Shown piece by piece: positions 7,587 through 17,031 of a DNA stretch of 64,000 nucleotides. How positions within the stretch are numbered: position 1 is the first letter of the stretch; the number at the start of each line of letters is the position of its first letter. The notes under the pieces are model-generated. The model had not been told where the DNA came from and did no database searches. It worked only from the letters and a program-made list of their open reading frames with translations. This DNA comes from Psychroflexus montanilacus (GTDB lineage Bacteria; Bacteroidota; Bacteroidia; Flavobacteriales; Flavobacteriaceae): the NCBI RefSeq assembly GCF_020164535.1, contig NZ_JAIQZC010000002.1:186001-250000 (forward strand). The letters are read 5' to 3'. The position numbers and the translations under genes are program-made.

Positions 7587-9299
7587 ATGTTTATGAAGTC
7601 ATTTATATATTTTGCTGCTCTTATTTGTTTTACAGCTACAGGAATTTGTCAAACTCAAAGTCAACAGCTAGACATTGTCATTAAAGCCTTTCAAGACCAT
7701 AAAGGTTACGATAGAGATACGTATCCGCTGGGACTATACACCGAAGAGTATTATCAGCAGGAAGCTGAATTCGCGAAAGAACGCTTAAAAGATTTAGCTG
7801 AAATTGAGACCGATAAGCTTTCTGAAACTGAACAAATTTCTTTAGAACTTCTGAAATTCAAACTGAATGAAACCATAGATTTCTATGAGTTTAAAGCCTA
7901 TCTCAACCCTTTACTTTCAGACTCTGGCTTTCACCTCAGCTTGTCTTACCAGGTGAGAGACCTCAATTCTTACGACCAAGTAAAGGCTTATCTTAACAAA
8001 CTAAATGCGATACCCATTTACGTCGATCAGCATTTCAAACTCCTTCGGAAAGGGTTAAAAGACGGCATCACTCAGCCTAGAGTAATTTTTGAAGGTTATG
8101 AATCTACTTATGATTCGCAAATCGTAAATCAACCTGAAAACAGCTATTTCTTCGAGCCTTTTGAAAAGCTACCTTCTACTCTATCTCAGCGACAGAAAGA
8201 CTCTGTGATTAAAGCAGCTAAAACCGCTATTGAGACCAACGTAATTCCACAATTCAAACGCATCAAAACCTTTTTTGAAACTGAATATTTACCAAAAACC
8301 AAGACTATTCTTGGTGTTTCCGAAGGACCACAGGGCCAGGCTTATTATCAAAACCGACTGAATTATTACACCACTTTAGATTTAACTGCTGATGAAATTC
8401 ACCAGATAGGATTAAAAGAAGTGGAGCGCATTAATGCTGAAATGCAATCCATCGTTGATGAAGTTAATTTTGATGGCGACTTAGACGAATTCATTGCTTT
8501 TCTAAGGACTGATGAGCAGTTTTATGCCAAAACTGGCGACGAACTTTTAAAGGAAGCCCGCGATATCGCTAAGCGGATTGATGCTAAGCTTCCCGCCTAC
8601 TTCAAAACTTTACCCAGAAAACCTTATGGTGTCGCCAAAGTCCCCGATGCCATTGCGCCTAAATATACCACCGGGCGTTATATCGGTGCTTCCAATGAAA
8701 CTCAGCCTGGCTATTATTGGGTAAACACTTACAATTTACCCAACCGTCCACTGTACGTGTTGCCTTCCTTAACCGCGCATGAAGCGGTTCCAGGACATCA
8801 TTTACAAAACGCCTTGAATGCAGAGCTTGGGGATAGCATTCCAAAATTCAGAAGAAATATGTATTTATCGGCTTACGGAGAAGGCTGGGGATTATACTCA
8901 GAATTTCTGGCCGATGAAATGGGCATCTATACCACCCCTTACGAACGCTTTGGCAAACTCACTTACGAGCAATGGCGGGCCTGCCGACTCGTGATTGACA
9001 CCGGAATTCATGCGATGGGCTGGACAAGGGAACGGGCTGTGGAGTATTTCACCAAAAACACAGCGCTTTCTATGCATAATATCAATACAGAAGTAGATCG
9101 TTACATTTCCTGGCCAGGTCAGGCGGTGTCCTATAAAATAGGAGAAATCAAAATCAGAGAATTACGAACCAAAGCCGAAGAAGCGCTTGGACAAAGGTTT
9201 GATATCCGAGATTTCCACGAAGTGATTTTAGAGCAGGGAATCGTTACTTTACCTATTTTGGAGGAACGAGTAACTAATTATATAGAGGAGTCGAAATGA
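7587..9299 (+). CDS. DUF885 family peptidase-like protein
   Basis: 570 residues with a signal peptide (ending FTATGICQ); the second ATG at 7593 is an equally good start. The diagnostic motif is HEAVPGHHLQ at residues 398-407, the zinc-metallopeptidase-like signature of DUF885 proteins, followed by GEGWGLYSE and YISWPGQAVSYKIG as in the family. The length is normal. Members are thought to be exported metallopeptidases or dipeptidases, but a substrate is not established. It stands alone, converging on thiD. Confidence 0.88.
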   Translation: MFMKSFIYFAALICFTATGICQTQSQQLDIVIKAFQDHKGYDRDTYPLGLYTEEYYQQEAEFAKERLKDLAEIETDKLSETEQISLELLKFKLNETIDFYEFKAYLNPLLSDSGFHLSLSYQVRDLNSYDQVKAYLNKLNAIPIYVDQHFKLLRKGLKDGITQPRVIFEGYESTYDSQIVNQPENSYFFEPFEKLPSTLSQRQKDSVIKAAKTAIETNVIPQFKRIKTFFETEYLPKTKTILGVSEGPQGQAYYQNRLNYYTTLDLTADEIHQIGLKEVERINAEMQSIVDEVNFDGDLDEFIAFLRTDEQFYAKTGDELLKEARDIAKRIDAKLPAYFKTLPRKPYGVAKVPDAIAPKYTTGRYIGASNETQPGYYWVNTYNLPNRPLYVLPSLTAHEAVPGHHLQNALNAELGDSIPKFRRNMYLSAYGEGWGLYSEFLADEMGIYTTPYERFGKLTYEQWRACRLVIDTGIHAMGWTRERAVEYFTKNTALSMHNINTEVDRYISWPGQAVSYKIGEIKIRELRTKAEEALGQRFDIRDFHEVILEQGIVTLPILEERVTNYIEESK

Positions 9300-9391
9300 G
9301 TTAGGAAAAAACAGATCAGCTTATAAAAAATAAAGCAGTTGCAAGAGCTGAAAAAATAAATTTAGCGTATTGAATTTAGCAAAAAGTGGGA

Positions 9392-10198
9392 TTATTTGTC
9401 ATTATAAAAATGATGAATTGGCCCCGAGCCTCCTCCAAGCCTGTAGGTGCTGCCTGCTTTGATGGCCTGATGGATAAATGCTTTTGCTTTTTGAGCAGCT
9501 TCTTCCAAGCTAAAGCCCTGAGCCAGATAACTTCCTAAAGCCGAAGACAAACTGCAGCCCGTGCCGTGCGTGTTTTTAGTGTCAATCCTTGGTGAGCTTA
9601 GCTTTGTCAGTTGCTTTGATTTGATATTGAATAAGATATCGGTAGAATGCTCGCCCTCTAGATGGCCAGCTTTGAGCAGTACAGAAACCTGAAACTTTTC
9701 TGCCAGCGCTTTAGCATATTCTGAAAATTCTGTGGTATTCTCTATGTTCTCACCCAGAAGAAGCTGCATTTCGGGCACATTGGGAGTGATAACCTCTGCC
9801 AGTGGAATCATGGTTTCCATCAAAGCCTGCATGGCTTCTTCCTTAAGCAAACGGTCTCCGGAGGTGGCGACCATCACTGGGTCCAGCACTACAGACTTTG
9901 GTTGATAGTACTTGAGGTGTTTGGCAATGACTTCGATTACTTCTTTGGAATGCAACATCCCAATTTTGACCGCATCGGTACCGATATCCTCCAAAACTGC
10001 TTTGAGCTGGGCAGAAATCATCTGAGGAGAAACGCCTTCGATAGCAGAAACGCCAAGTGTATTTTGCGCAGTGAGCGCGGTTATCACTGTGGTCGAGTAA
10101 GTACCGCAAGCCCCCGCCGACTTGATATCGGCCTGGATACCAGCACCTCCTCCGGAGTCGCTTCCTGCAATGATCAAAAGTTTAGGATAGGTTTTCAT
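9392..10198 (-). CDS. thiD: Hydroxymethylpyrimidine/phosphomethylpyrimidine kinase
   Basis: 268 residues, ribokinase-like fold. It phosphorylates HMP and HMP-P to HMP-PP for thiamine synthesis. Visible signatures: the N-terminal GSDSGGGAGIQAD substrate loop, the VLDPVMVATSGDRLL motif, and the C-terminal GTGCSLSSAL ATP/anion loop carrying the conserved Cys. It is the last gene of the riboswitch-controlled operon, 38 bases after tenA. The length matches the single-domain form, not a ThiDE fusion. Confidence 0.95.
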   Translation of the reverse strand: MKTYPKLLIIAGSDSGGGAGIQADIKSAGACGTYSTTVITALTAQNTLGVSAIEGVSPQMISAQLKAVLEDIGTDAVKIGMLHSKEVIEVIAKHLKYYQPKSVVLDPVMVATSGDRLLKEEAMQALMETMIPLAEVITPNVPEMQLLLGENIENTTEFSEYAKALAEKFQVSVLLKAGHLEGEHSTDILFNIKSKQLTKLSSPRIDTKNTHGTGCSLSSALGSYLAQGFSLEEAAQKAKAFIHQAIKAGSTYRLGGGSGPIHHFYNDK

Positions 10199-10236
10199 AT
10201 TCGTAAATTTTAGAATTTTAGTCTGATAGGGTTAAG

Positions 10237-10896
10237 TTAAACAGGCCATTTTTCTTGTCGATAGGCGCTGTCCCAAAACATCCATTCCATCTGTGCTGTT
10301 TTCAAAAAAGCCCTGGCCATTAGCGTTCTGACCTCTGGCGTTGTTTTTTGGGCGTAATGTTCAGTGATTTCGATAGCTCGCTTTACTGAGTTTGAAAAAT
10401 CCTCACTGCCATAAGTAGCAATCCACTTCTGATAAGGATTAGCCCCTGATTCTGCTATAGACAACAAATAATCTCCAACCTCTTTATAAATCCAAAAACA
10501 AGGCAGCACTGCCGCCAAACTCACTTCGATAGAATCGTATTCAAAAACTTCAGCAAGAAAGCCAGTATATAACTGGCAGGTTGGTGATTTCTCTGGAACT
10601 TCAAATGTCTTCAATTCTTCAGCAAATTCCTGGTGCAGTATTTTTTCAACTGCAATGGTTTCGTTTGCAAATCGCATATAATCTGAAGACTGTTCCGGAT
10701 CTTTCAGTTGAGTGGAAATGCTAGCCAATACCTTTCCGTAGGTATTAAGGTAATAGGTGTCCTGATGAATGTAAAAATGAAATCTGTCCTTACTCAAAGA
10801 TCCATCACTTAATTCTTTTATGAAATTATGCTGTTGAATAGCATCCATAATTGGATTTACCTGTTCAACAACTCCCTCAAACCAGTTCAGTTTCAT
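10237..10896 (-). CDS. tenA: Aminopyrimidine aminohydrolase / thiaminase II
   Basis: 219 residues of the TenA all-helical fold. It hydrolyses aminomethyl-pyrimidine from degraded thiamine (or thiamine itself) to HMP. The active-site Cys is present in LAAVLPCFWIYKEVGDYL, and the family's C-terminal acidic helix is present as QMEWMFWDSAY. The start overlaps the end of thiM by 4 bases. With thiD directly downstream, it would feed salvaged HMP to the kinase. Confidence 0.93.
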   Translation of the reverse strand: MKLNWFEGVVEQVNPIMDAIQQHNFIKELSDGSLSKDRFHFYIHQDTYYLNTYGKVLASISTQLKDPEQSSDYMRFANETIAVEKILHQEFAEELKTFEVPEKSPTCQLYTGFLAEVFEYDSIEVSLAAVLPCFWIYKEVGDYLLSIAESGANPYQKWIATYGSEDFSNSVKRAIEITEHYAQKTTPEVRTLMARAFLKTAQMEWMFWDSAYRQEKWPV

Positions 10897-11699
10897 ACTT
10901 GGTGTAATTGGTAGTTTGCTAATTTAGTATCGGTCTTGAAATTCACCTGATTGATTTCGTCCATCAGGTAGCTTCTGAAGCTGCCTGGCAGATGACCTCT
11001 CTCTAGTTTTGTAGCTTTCTCTCCAGCAATTCCCATAGTGATTAAACCTGTGAGATTTGCTTCGAAAAGAGCTTTGGGGTTAGCGCCAGAAAAACCAGCC
11101 AGCAAAGCACCTAGCATACATCCAGCACCAGTGATTTTGGTAAACATCTCAGACCCATTATCTACTGTTGCAGTTTGCTTCCCATCGGTGATGATGTCTC
11201 TTTTACCAGTAGCTATAACGATGCACTTCCAGTCTTTGGCCAGTTGCTCGCAAACTTCAACTGCATCTTCTCCATCGTCCAGGGAATCCACGCCTTTCAC
11301 TTGTGTTTCTGCACCTGCTAAGGTTTTGATTTCTCCAATATTCCCTTTGACGATACTTATTTTACCAAAAGATCTGAGCTTATTGATAAAGTCGATCCTT
11401 CTGGGAATCGCACCACAACCCACCGGATCCAAAACCACTGGAATATCCACTACGGCTGCTGCTTTTACAGATTGCAGCATCGCTAATTCCTGCTCTTTAG
11501 TTAAAGAACCAATATTAATGTAAACAGCCTGTGCCAGTTTGGTAAAGTCGTAAGCTTCGTCAGCAGATTCACACATCGCTGGCGAGGCGCCTGCACTTAG
11601 TAAGATATTAGCACAGTCGGTAATCGTGACATAATTGGTAATGGCTTCGACTAAAGGTCCGCCTTCTTTTACTTGTTGTAGATAGTGTTGTAAATCCAT
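10893..11699 (-). CDS. thiM: Hydroxyethylthiazole kinase
   Basis: 268 residues. It phosphorylates the thiazole alcohol THZ to THZ-P, a salvage reaction. Motifs: an N-terminal VEAITNYVTITDCAN, the VVLDPVGCGAIPRRIDF substrate region, CIVIATGKRDIITDG, and the GAGCMLGALLAGF loop with the catalytic Cys. It overlaps tenA by 4 bases and lies 14 bases after the NMT1/ThiY-like gene. Its presence without thiG/H/S in the operon points to scavenging of thiazole rather than synthesis from scratch. Confidence 0.95.
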   Translation of the reverse strand: MDLQHYLQQVKEGGPLVEAITNYVTITDCANILLSAGASPAMCESADEAYDFTKLAQAVYINIGSLTKEQELAMLQSVKAAAVVDIPVVLDPVGCGAIPRRIDFINKLRSFGKISIVKGNIGEIKTLAGAETQVKGVDSLDDGEDAVEVCEQLAKDWKCIVIATGKRDIITDGKQTATVDNGSEMFTKITGAGCMLGALLAGFSGANPKALFEANLTGLITMGIAGEKATKLERGHLPGSFRSYLMDEINQVNFKTDTKLANYQLHQV

Positions 11700-11713
11700 A
11701 AAATGGTTTTTTA

Positions 11714-12589
11714 TTAATTTAAAAATGCGTTTTTGAATTTGTCTTCGCTTAAGTTGGTGATCCCGATTTCATTAAAAAAATGCAGGATAGGTAGTTCTTT
11801 TTCCGCTGAGGATTTAAAATCCTTATGAAAACACCTGGCAGTGGCTTTTAAGATATCGTCCATCAATGGTGATGATTCTTCATTGATATAGGTGTAGTAA
11901 ATTTTAAAGGCCTCTTCTGGGTGGGTTTCTATAAATTCAATGGCCTTTTGAATAGCCTTGACGAAAGCATCAATTTTTTCGGGATGCTTTTCATAATAAG
12001 TTTGAGAAGTAAACAGGTCTAAGGCACAGAAGTTGGCAAAACCAGCGGAGTCAGCGTCCATATGAATGACCTCTAAATTCTCGTGTTCTGCTTCGACGCC
12101 TTCAAAATTATAAAAATAAAGCCAACCGGCGTCTGCTCCCTCATTCATATGTTTGACCAAATAAAAATCTTTGGCCACAAATTCGACTTGTGAAGCTTCT
12201 ACAGTAACGCCTTGTTTGGCAGCATATCGCTTTATAATTTCCAGGCCTATACCGTTGGTTTTATCATTGGAGACTGGAGTGGCTACCTGAATTGTTCCGC
12301 CGTTTTTTAAAAGTTCAAAAGAGGCGGTTTTCATGAGGACTCCACCTTTGGTTTCAAAATAAGTCCCCAAAGAAAGAAACTCGGGATGGTGTTGCTCGAT
12401 TAAATGCAAAGGCTCATTGGTGGCCAACTGAATATTCCCCTCAATTAAATCCTGAAGGCCATCGTAATGATCGGTTGGAACAATCAATTCAAAATTGGAG
12501 ATACCATTGTCTTTTAAATATCTCTTTTCCTGAGCAATAATGATAGGCAGGTGGTCTGGATTTAAAAACCATTCTATAGCTAATTTCAT
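11714..12589 (-). CDS. NMT1/THI5-like (ThiY-type) pyrimidine-binding protein without signal peptide
   Basis: 291 residues of the NMT1/THI5-like periplasmic-binding fold: an opening IEWFLNPDHLPIIIAQEKRYL corresponds to the usual LxWxPNxxHxPxxxA start, then DLIEGNIQLATN, and a C-terminal YYEKHPEKIDAFVKAIQKA helix. Bacterial ThiY proteins bind formylaminopyrimidine or HMP for the ThiXYZ transporter. Here the protein starts directly at the fold with no signal peptide or lipobox, and no permease or ATPase gene is adjacent. The Cys-rich motif of fungal THI5 (CCCFC) is replaced by GFANFC, and the PLP lysine site reads Asn by an eye alignment, although the His four residues on is kept. It may be a cytosolic binding protein or a suicide-enzyme relative. 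Confidence 0.75.
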   Translation of the reverse strand: MKLAIEWFLNPDHLPIIIAQEKRYLKDNGISNFELIVPTDHYDGLQDLIEGNIQLATNEPLHLIEQHHPEFLSLGTYFETKGGVLMKTASFELLKNGGTIQVATPVSNDKTNGIGLEIIKRYAAKQGVTVEASQVEFVAKDFYLVKHMNEGADAGWLYFYNFEGVEAEHENLEVIHMDADSAGFANFCALDLFTSQTYYEKHPEKIDAFVKAIQKAIEFIETHPEEAFKIYYTYINEESSPLMDDILKATARCFHKDFKSSAEKELPILHFFNEIGITNLSEDKFKNAFLN

Positions 12590-12590
12590 G

Positions 12591-13220
12591 TTATTCTGAT
12601 TTTGATAGGTTATTCACTAATTCGGTTACTGCTGTTTTGATGTCGCCAGAACCAAAAATATCACTCACCAAAGCATATAGGTCGGGTTGATAAGCGGCGA
12701 TTTCGGCAATATTATCACGATGAATTCCACCAATGACACAGACGGGAACATCGAGTTGTTTTTTGGCTTCAGAGATCACTTCCTTGCTAACGACATCAGC
12801 TTTAGGCTTAGTTTTAGAAGGGTAGAAAGCTCCAAAGGCCACATAATCTGCTCCATCCTGAACGGCTTGTTTTGCTCTCTCCAGGTCTCCGTAACAGGAC
12901 ACACCAATAAGCATTTGCCCTCCGACCACTTTTCTGGTTTCTCTCACCGTCTGATCGCTGAATCCGACGTGGACTCCATCGGCTCCTATGTTCCTGGCCA
13001 GCTGAACACGGTCGTTGATAAAAAAGGTCGCTCCTTTTTTACTGCAAAGCTGCTGCAGGGCTTTCGCAGTGTTCTCCAGCTCAGCATCTGTGGATGATTT
13101 GTCTCTTAGCTGAATCACTTTTGCCCCTGCATCCAAGGCTTCTTCAACTTGTTGGAGAATGGTTAATTTTGGGGTTAAGACTTCATCGGTAATGGCGTAA
13201 ATGCCTTGTAATGATTTCAT
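12591..13220 (-). CDS. thiE: Thiamine-phosphate synthase
   Basis: 209 residues, TIM barrel. It joins HMP-PP and THZ-P to thiamine phosphate. Diagnostic residues are QLRDKSS (diphosphate binding), FINDRVQLARNIGADGVHVG, GVSCYGDLERA, GAFYPSKTKPKA and CVIGGIHRDNI. It is the first gene after the TPP riboswitch and is separated from the next gene by one base. With thiM, tenA and thiD it makes a complete salvage-and-coupling set. Confidence 0.95.
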   Translation of the reverse strand: MKSLQGIYAITDEVLTPKLTILQQVEEALDAGAKVIQLRDKSSTDAELENTAKALQQLCSKKGATFFINDRVQLARNIGADGVHVGFSDQTVRETRKVVGGQMLIGVSCYGDLERAKQAVQDGADYVAFGAFYPSKTKPKADVVSKEVISEAKKQLDVPVCVIGGIHRDNIAEIAAYQPDLYALVSDIFGSGDIKTAVTELVNNLSKSE

Positions 13221-13235
13221 AAGTTTTATAAATTA

Positions 13236-13270
13236 AAAAAACCGTTTCATGTGGATACACGAAACGGTTT
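13236..13270 (-). terminator. Attenuator terminator between riboswitch and thiE
   Basis: On the minus strand AAACCGTTTC (13270-13261) pairs with GAAACGGTTT (13248-13239), with an inner GTG/CAC pairing around a GATA-type loop, followed by a run of seven U (A on +, 13234-13240). It lies between the TPP aptamer and the thiE start, the classic place for a terminator exposed when TPP is bound. Confidence 0.85.
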
Positions 13271-13294
13271 ATTGATGTTTCTTCAATTTTTAGT

Positions 13295-13370
13295 TTCGTT
13301 TTCCTACGCTGTAATTACTCAGTTCAGGTTCTAGGATGTATTCTCAGCCTTTCGGCACTCCTAACGATGA
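13295..13370 (-). promoter_or_regulatory. TPP riboswitch (THI element)
   Basis: Read on the minus strand the segment contains the conserved thi-box pieces in order: a GGAGTGCC start, GGCTGAGAATA, GAACCTGAACTG, and GCGTAGGAAAAC. These are the pyrimidine- and pyrophosphate-binding helices of the TPP aptamer. The terminator hairpin at 13236-13270 follows, so control is most likely by premature termination when TPP is plentiful. Confidence 0.93.
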
Positions 13371-13522
13371 TATAAATATAAATAATGAAAGCTTACTTAA
13401 GGCCTTTAGTAATTCGAAATCTCAAGATTTTACATAAATTTTATGAAAATGCTTTAAGCTGGCAATCGCATAACATCAATCTGACTTGTATTAAATTCCG
13501 AAGAAAAAGAAAAACATAAAAA

Positions 13523-13546
13523 AACCCGCATCAAAGGATACGGGTT
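13523..13546 (-). terminator. Terminator of the S8 protease gene
   Basis: On the minus strand AACCCGTATC pairs with GATGCGGGTT around a short A/T loop and is followed by a U run (AAAAAAA on + at 13518-13524). It lies 28 bases after the protease stop. The stretch 13371-13522 between this site and the riboswitch otherwise shows only AT-rich leader sequence. Confidence 0.8.
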
Positions 13547-13573
13547 CTAAAACTTCAAAATAATTTAAAATTC

Positions 13574-16500
13574 TTATTTCTTAATAAACCTTTTAGTTAA
13601 GGTATCTTTTCCTGATGACATAATTAGGAAATAATTTCCAGATGCCAGAGGCGAAACATCAATAGAAGTATTGTTCCCAGAGGTGTTTATGCTCATTAAT
13701 TGCTTACCTCTAATATCGTAAACAGTCACTTTATCGACTGAGATTTGAGAGGATCCTAAGTCAAGGAATAAAGTTTGACTTACAGGATTTGGATAGACAG
13801 AAACTTCTGCATTATCAAAAACACTTGAGCTTAATGAACAAGCCGAAGTTGGGTCTGTAAGCGTCACCTGAATAGTTACACTAGACTCATTTCCACTTGT
13901 ATCTGTCACTGTGTAAGTAACTTCTGTAAATTCCTCTTGCTTGTCTAAATCATCACAATTGAACTCAACTTGACTCAATACCTGAGAGTCAATTGCACAA
14001 TTGTCGGTTGATCCGTTTTCAACATCTTCTACAGATAAAGTTGCTAAGCCATCATTATCAAGTTCTAAAGCAATTGACTCATTTGCAACAATGACAGGGT
14101 TTTCTGTATCTTCAACAACGACATTCTGAGTTTGTGTGCTCACATTTCCTGAACTATCTTCAAATTCCCAGGTAATAACTGTTGTTTGTGTAATTGGTAA
14201 TTCTACTGATGTAGTTCCAGTAATTTCACCTGAGTCACAATTATCTTCTGCCGTTGGAGCAACTAAATCTGTGACTTCACATTCTCCTATCACATCTTCT
14301 AAAACTTCTTGAGTAGGTGTAGGCCCTTCTACATCACCAATATTAATTGTAATTCCTAAACGTTCTGTACTTTCACACTCCCCCTCAACATTGGCAGCAT
14401 AGAGCACCTCTCCATCTGTGATCGTATAATTTTCATCAAGCGGCTCACCTTCTGTTTCTTGACTATACCAAGCTACAGTTGGCGTATCCAGTTCGATTTC
14501 TCCTAAAAGTGGAGCATCACAGAAGGTTTGTTCTGTTTCTCCAGTTGGAGCTAATAAATTACAGCTACCGGCCGGCAGAAGTACGATTGAATAATCTTCC
14601 ACTTCTCCCCACGTAAACGATTCACATGAAGAAGGAATGTCATCATATTTCATAGATACTCTCATCCGTAAAGATTCCCCTTCTACAGCACCTTCTGGCA
14701 CTGTAAATGTACCACTAACTTCGTTGTCTGTGGATGGTTCGCTGACCATAACCAATTCTCCGTCGTCTGTGAAATCTCCATTGAGGTTAAAATCGATCCA
14801 AACCGCAATGCCTTCATCGTAAACAGTCCCGCTCCATTCTGGATTAACAGTAACTGTGTAAGATTCACCAACAACTAGCTCTGTAGAAATATTCGTGAAA
14901 TCTGAATAACCTGGGCCTGCTCCAGATTCATTATCTATCTCGTGAAGTCTTACTCTTGAAATATGCTCATCCGCTGTGGTCTCACCACTAGAGTTACAGT
15001 ATGACAATACAAATTCTTCGGTTGTAAAAGTTAAGGTTTCTGAGTAATCTGAAAGTGTACCTTCTTCAACACAATTCGTTCTAATTTGGACTTCATAAGT
15101 GGTTTGCTCTGTAAGACCATCAAGATTTATAGCATTGGTTTGTAGGGAAGATTCAATCCACTCGGTTGATCCTTCTTCTCTATATCTAAAATCATATTCT
15201 CCGCCTGGAGAATTATCCCAGTATAAAGAGGCTGAGTCTGAATCTAAACCGCCTACTGTAATACCTGTTGGAGGTGTAGCTTCACAAACTACAGGTTCTG
15301 AATTCAAGCCTGTAACAATCAAAGTGAAATTTTGCTGACCGTTGGTGAGTTCACCTTTGTGTGTAACTTTTACGGTGTATATTCCAGAAGCATCAGCAAT
15401 ATCTACTCTTTCAAAGTTGTCTCTTGAGTTGTTACCCTTTTCATTGGTGTTCACCCCAGTAAGTCTCCAAGGTAAATTTTCAGAACCTTCCTGCTCAACC
15501 ACTATATCTAAATCGTTGATTAATCGAGCTGTATCCGAGTTTAAATCTGAAGTAGCTTCGCCCGCTGGATCTGTCCAGGATATGGAAGCTAAAAGGTCAT
15601 CTACATTATTGCTTTCTACTTCAAGTTCGTAGGTTTGACCAGGAAATAAAGACAGATCGTTGATAACGACTCCATTGTCTTTATTTGACATTGCTTCTGC
15701 TGCACGTTTAGTATTCATAAGTCCCCATCCATACACTGCATCTGGCCCTTCCATACCAGCATCATCTGCTGTATGTAAGATTAAACCTTTGAGTGTAGCT
15801 GATAGCATATAGTTTCCAAATAATTTCTGAGCGTGTTGCTGTAGTAAAAGCGCACTACCTGCAACATTTGGAGATGCCATAGAGGTTCCTGAAATCGAAT
15901 TGTACGAAGCATCACCATTAGCATATGTTGAATATACACCCGTTCCATTACCCGTTATATCTGGTTTTATTCTAAGGTCATCTGTAGGACCTTGACTACT
16001 ACTAGAATTTATCAAAACTGAAATCAATTCACCCTCATCACTAACATCAGCATCTATGCCGTTGGCCACAACCAAATTGTTTTTTGATGTGGAGTGCCCG
16101 GTTAATTTATCAAATTGAGGATTGGATGGATCTAAAGGAGATCCATTCCATGTGGCTGTACCATCGTTACCAGCAGCAACAACCATCAAATAATTTGGTG
16201 CATTGTAATGTAAAACATCCCAATTTCTGGATTCATCGATATAAGCACCAAAATAATAGTCTGGAAGTAAATCTGGTCTAAATCCATAAGAATGGTTAGA
16301 CACCAGCATACCCTCTGCTGCAGCTGCTGTGGCTTCTGCCAAATCATTACTCCATTTATAAGAATCAACACTTGCTTGTGGTGCCATACCTTTTGCTGCA
16401 GGAACTACTCCAGATGCCATAATAGTACCTGTAACGTGTCCAGCGTGAAAATTAAGGTCAAGACCTCCTTCTGAATCAGCATCCATCACAGTAACTCTAC

Positions 16501-16945
16501 TACCACTTGAACCCCCCTGGTATTCCTGATGTGTTGCTCTGGCATGCCCCCCATCCCAAACGTGTGCGGTCATATCCTGTCCATCTAGATTGAAACCTGT
16601 AGACCCTCCTATGTTTAAATGATCTGTTCTAGTGGAACGTGCTGCATCTACATTATAGGTTTGGTAATATATGGGAGTGCCATCACCTTCTATACGTTGT
16701 AATTCTGCATAGCTTCCATTGTCTAAGGTTAAAGAAAGTTCTAGATTTTGTCGTCTAGCCTTAACTTCAAGTCCTTGTTTATGAGCCTGAGATTCTGACA
16801 TAAACTGGCTAGACAGCTGGTTTAACAATGAAGAGTTATACCTTGAAGTAATTCTCTGTTTTTGATTTTCTGTTTGCGAATGTGCTACGAAGCTTACTAA
16901 AACTGCTAATATTAGCACCAATCGATTCAAGTAATTGTGATTCAT
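13574..16945 (-). CDS. Secreted multidomain S8 (subtilisin-like) protease with T9SS tail
   Basis: 1123 residues. Signal peptide about 1-23; a prodomain-like stretch to about 110; S8 catalytic domain about 115-425 with Asp131 (VWDGG), His170 (HAGHVTG), oxyanion Asn260 (AAGND) and Ser355 (GTSMASP), so the triad is intact. Then come a beta-sandwich of the proprotein type, a fibronectin III domain (about 555-645), a GEVED domain containing the literal GEVEDY motif, an Ig-like segment, two HYR-like repeats, and a T9SS sorting domain (VSVYPNPVSQ to NYFLIMSSG). It is probably secreted through the T9SS to digest external protein. Its position after the SusCD locus suggests that it makes peptides for import. 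Confidence 0.92.
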   Translation of the reverse strand: MNHNYLNRLVLILAVLVSFVAHSQTENQKQRITSRYNSSLLNQLSSQFMSESQAHKQGLEVKARRQNLELSLTLDNGSYAELQRIEGDGTPIYYQTYNVDAARSTRTDHLNIGGSTGFNLDGQDMTAHVWDGGHARATHQEYQGGSSGSRVTVMDADSEGGLDLNFHAGHVTGTIMASGVVPAAKGMAPQASVDSYKWSNDLAEATAAAAEGMLVSNHSYGFRPDLLPDYYFGAYIDESRNWDVLHYNAPNYLMVVAAGNDGTATWNGSPLDPSNPQFDKLTGHSTSKNNLVVANGIDADVSDEGELISVLINSSSSQGPTDDLRIKPDITGNGTGVYSTYANGDASYNSISGTSMASPNVAGSALLLQQHAQKLFGNYMLSATLKGLILHTADDAGMEGPDAVYGWGLMNTKRAAEAMSNKDNGVVINDLSLFPGQTYELEVESNNVDDLLASISWTDPAGEATSDLNSDTARLINDLDIVVEQEGSENLPWRLTGVNTNEKGNNSRDNFERVDIADASGIYTVKVTHKGELTNGQQNFTLIVTGLNSEPVVCEATPPTGITVGGLDSDSASLYWDNSPGGEYDFRYREEGSTEWIESSLQTNAINLDGLTEQTTYEVQIRTNCVEEGTLSDYSETLTFTTEEFVLSYCNSSGETTADEHISRVRLHEIDNESGAGPGYSDFTNISTELVVGESYTVTVNPEWSGTVYDEGIAVWIDFNLNGDFTDDGELVMVSEPSTDNEVSGTFTVPEGAVEGESLRMRVSMKYDDIPSSCESFTWGEVEDYSIVLLPAGSCNLLAPTGETEQTFCDAPLLGEIELDTPTVAWYSQETEGEPLDENYTITDGEVLYAANVEGECESTERLGITINIGDVEGPTPTQEVLEDVIGECEVTDLVAPTAEDNCDSGEITGTTSVELPITQTTVITWEFEDSSGNVSTQTQNVVVEDTENPVIVANESIALELDNDGLATLSVEDVENGSTDNCAIDSQVLSQVEFNCDDLDKQEEFTEVTYTVTDTSGNESSVTIQVTLTDPTSACSLSSSVFDNAEVSVYPNPVSQTLFLDLGSSQISVDKVTVYDIRGKQLMSINTSGNNTSIDVSPLASGNYFLIMSSGKDTLTKRFIKK

Positions 16946-17031
16946 TTGTTTTTTAATAAAAATTAATGCGGGGAAATTAATTAATAAGATTCTGTTAACA
17001 AAACTTGATCCGTTAAAATATGGAAATAAAA

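Noticed and set aside
11038-11523. 161-codon + strand frame inside thiM
   Set aside because: It is the antisense shadow of a clear thiM gene; the translation is Ser/Pro-rich and matches no family.
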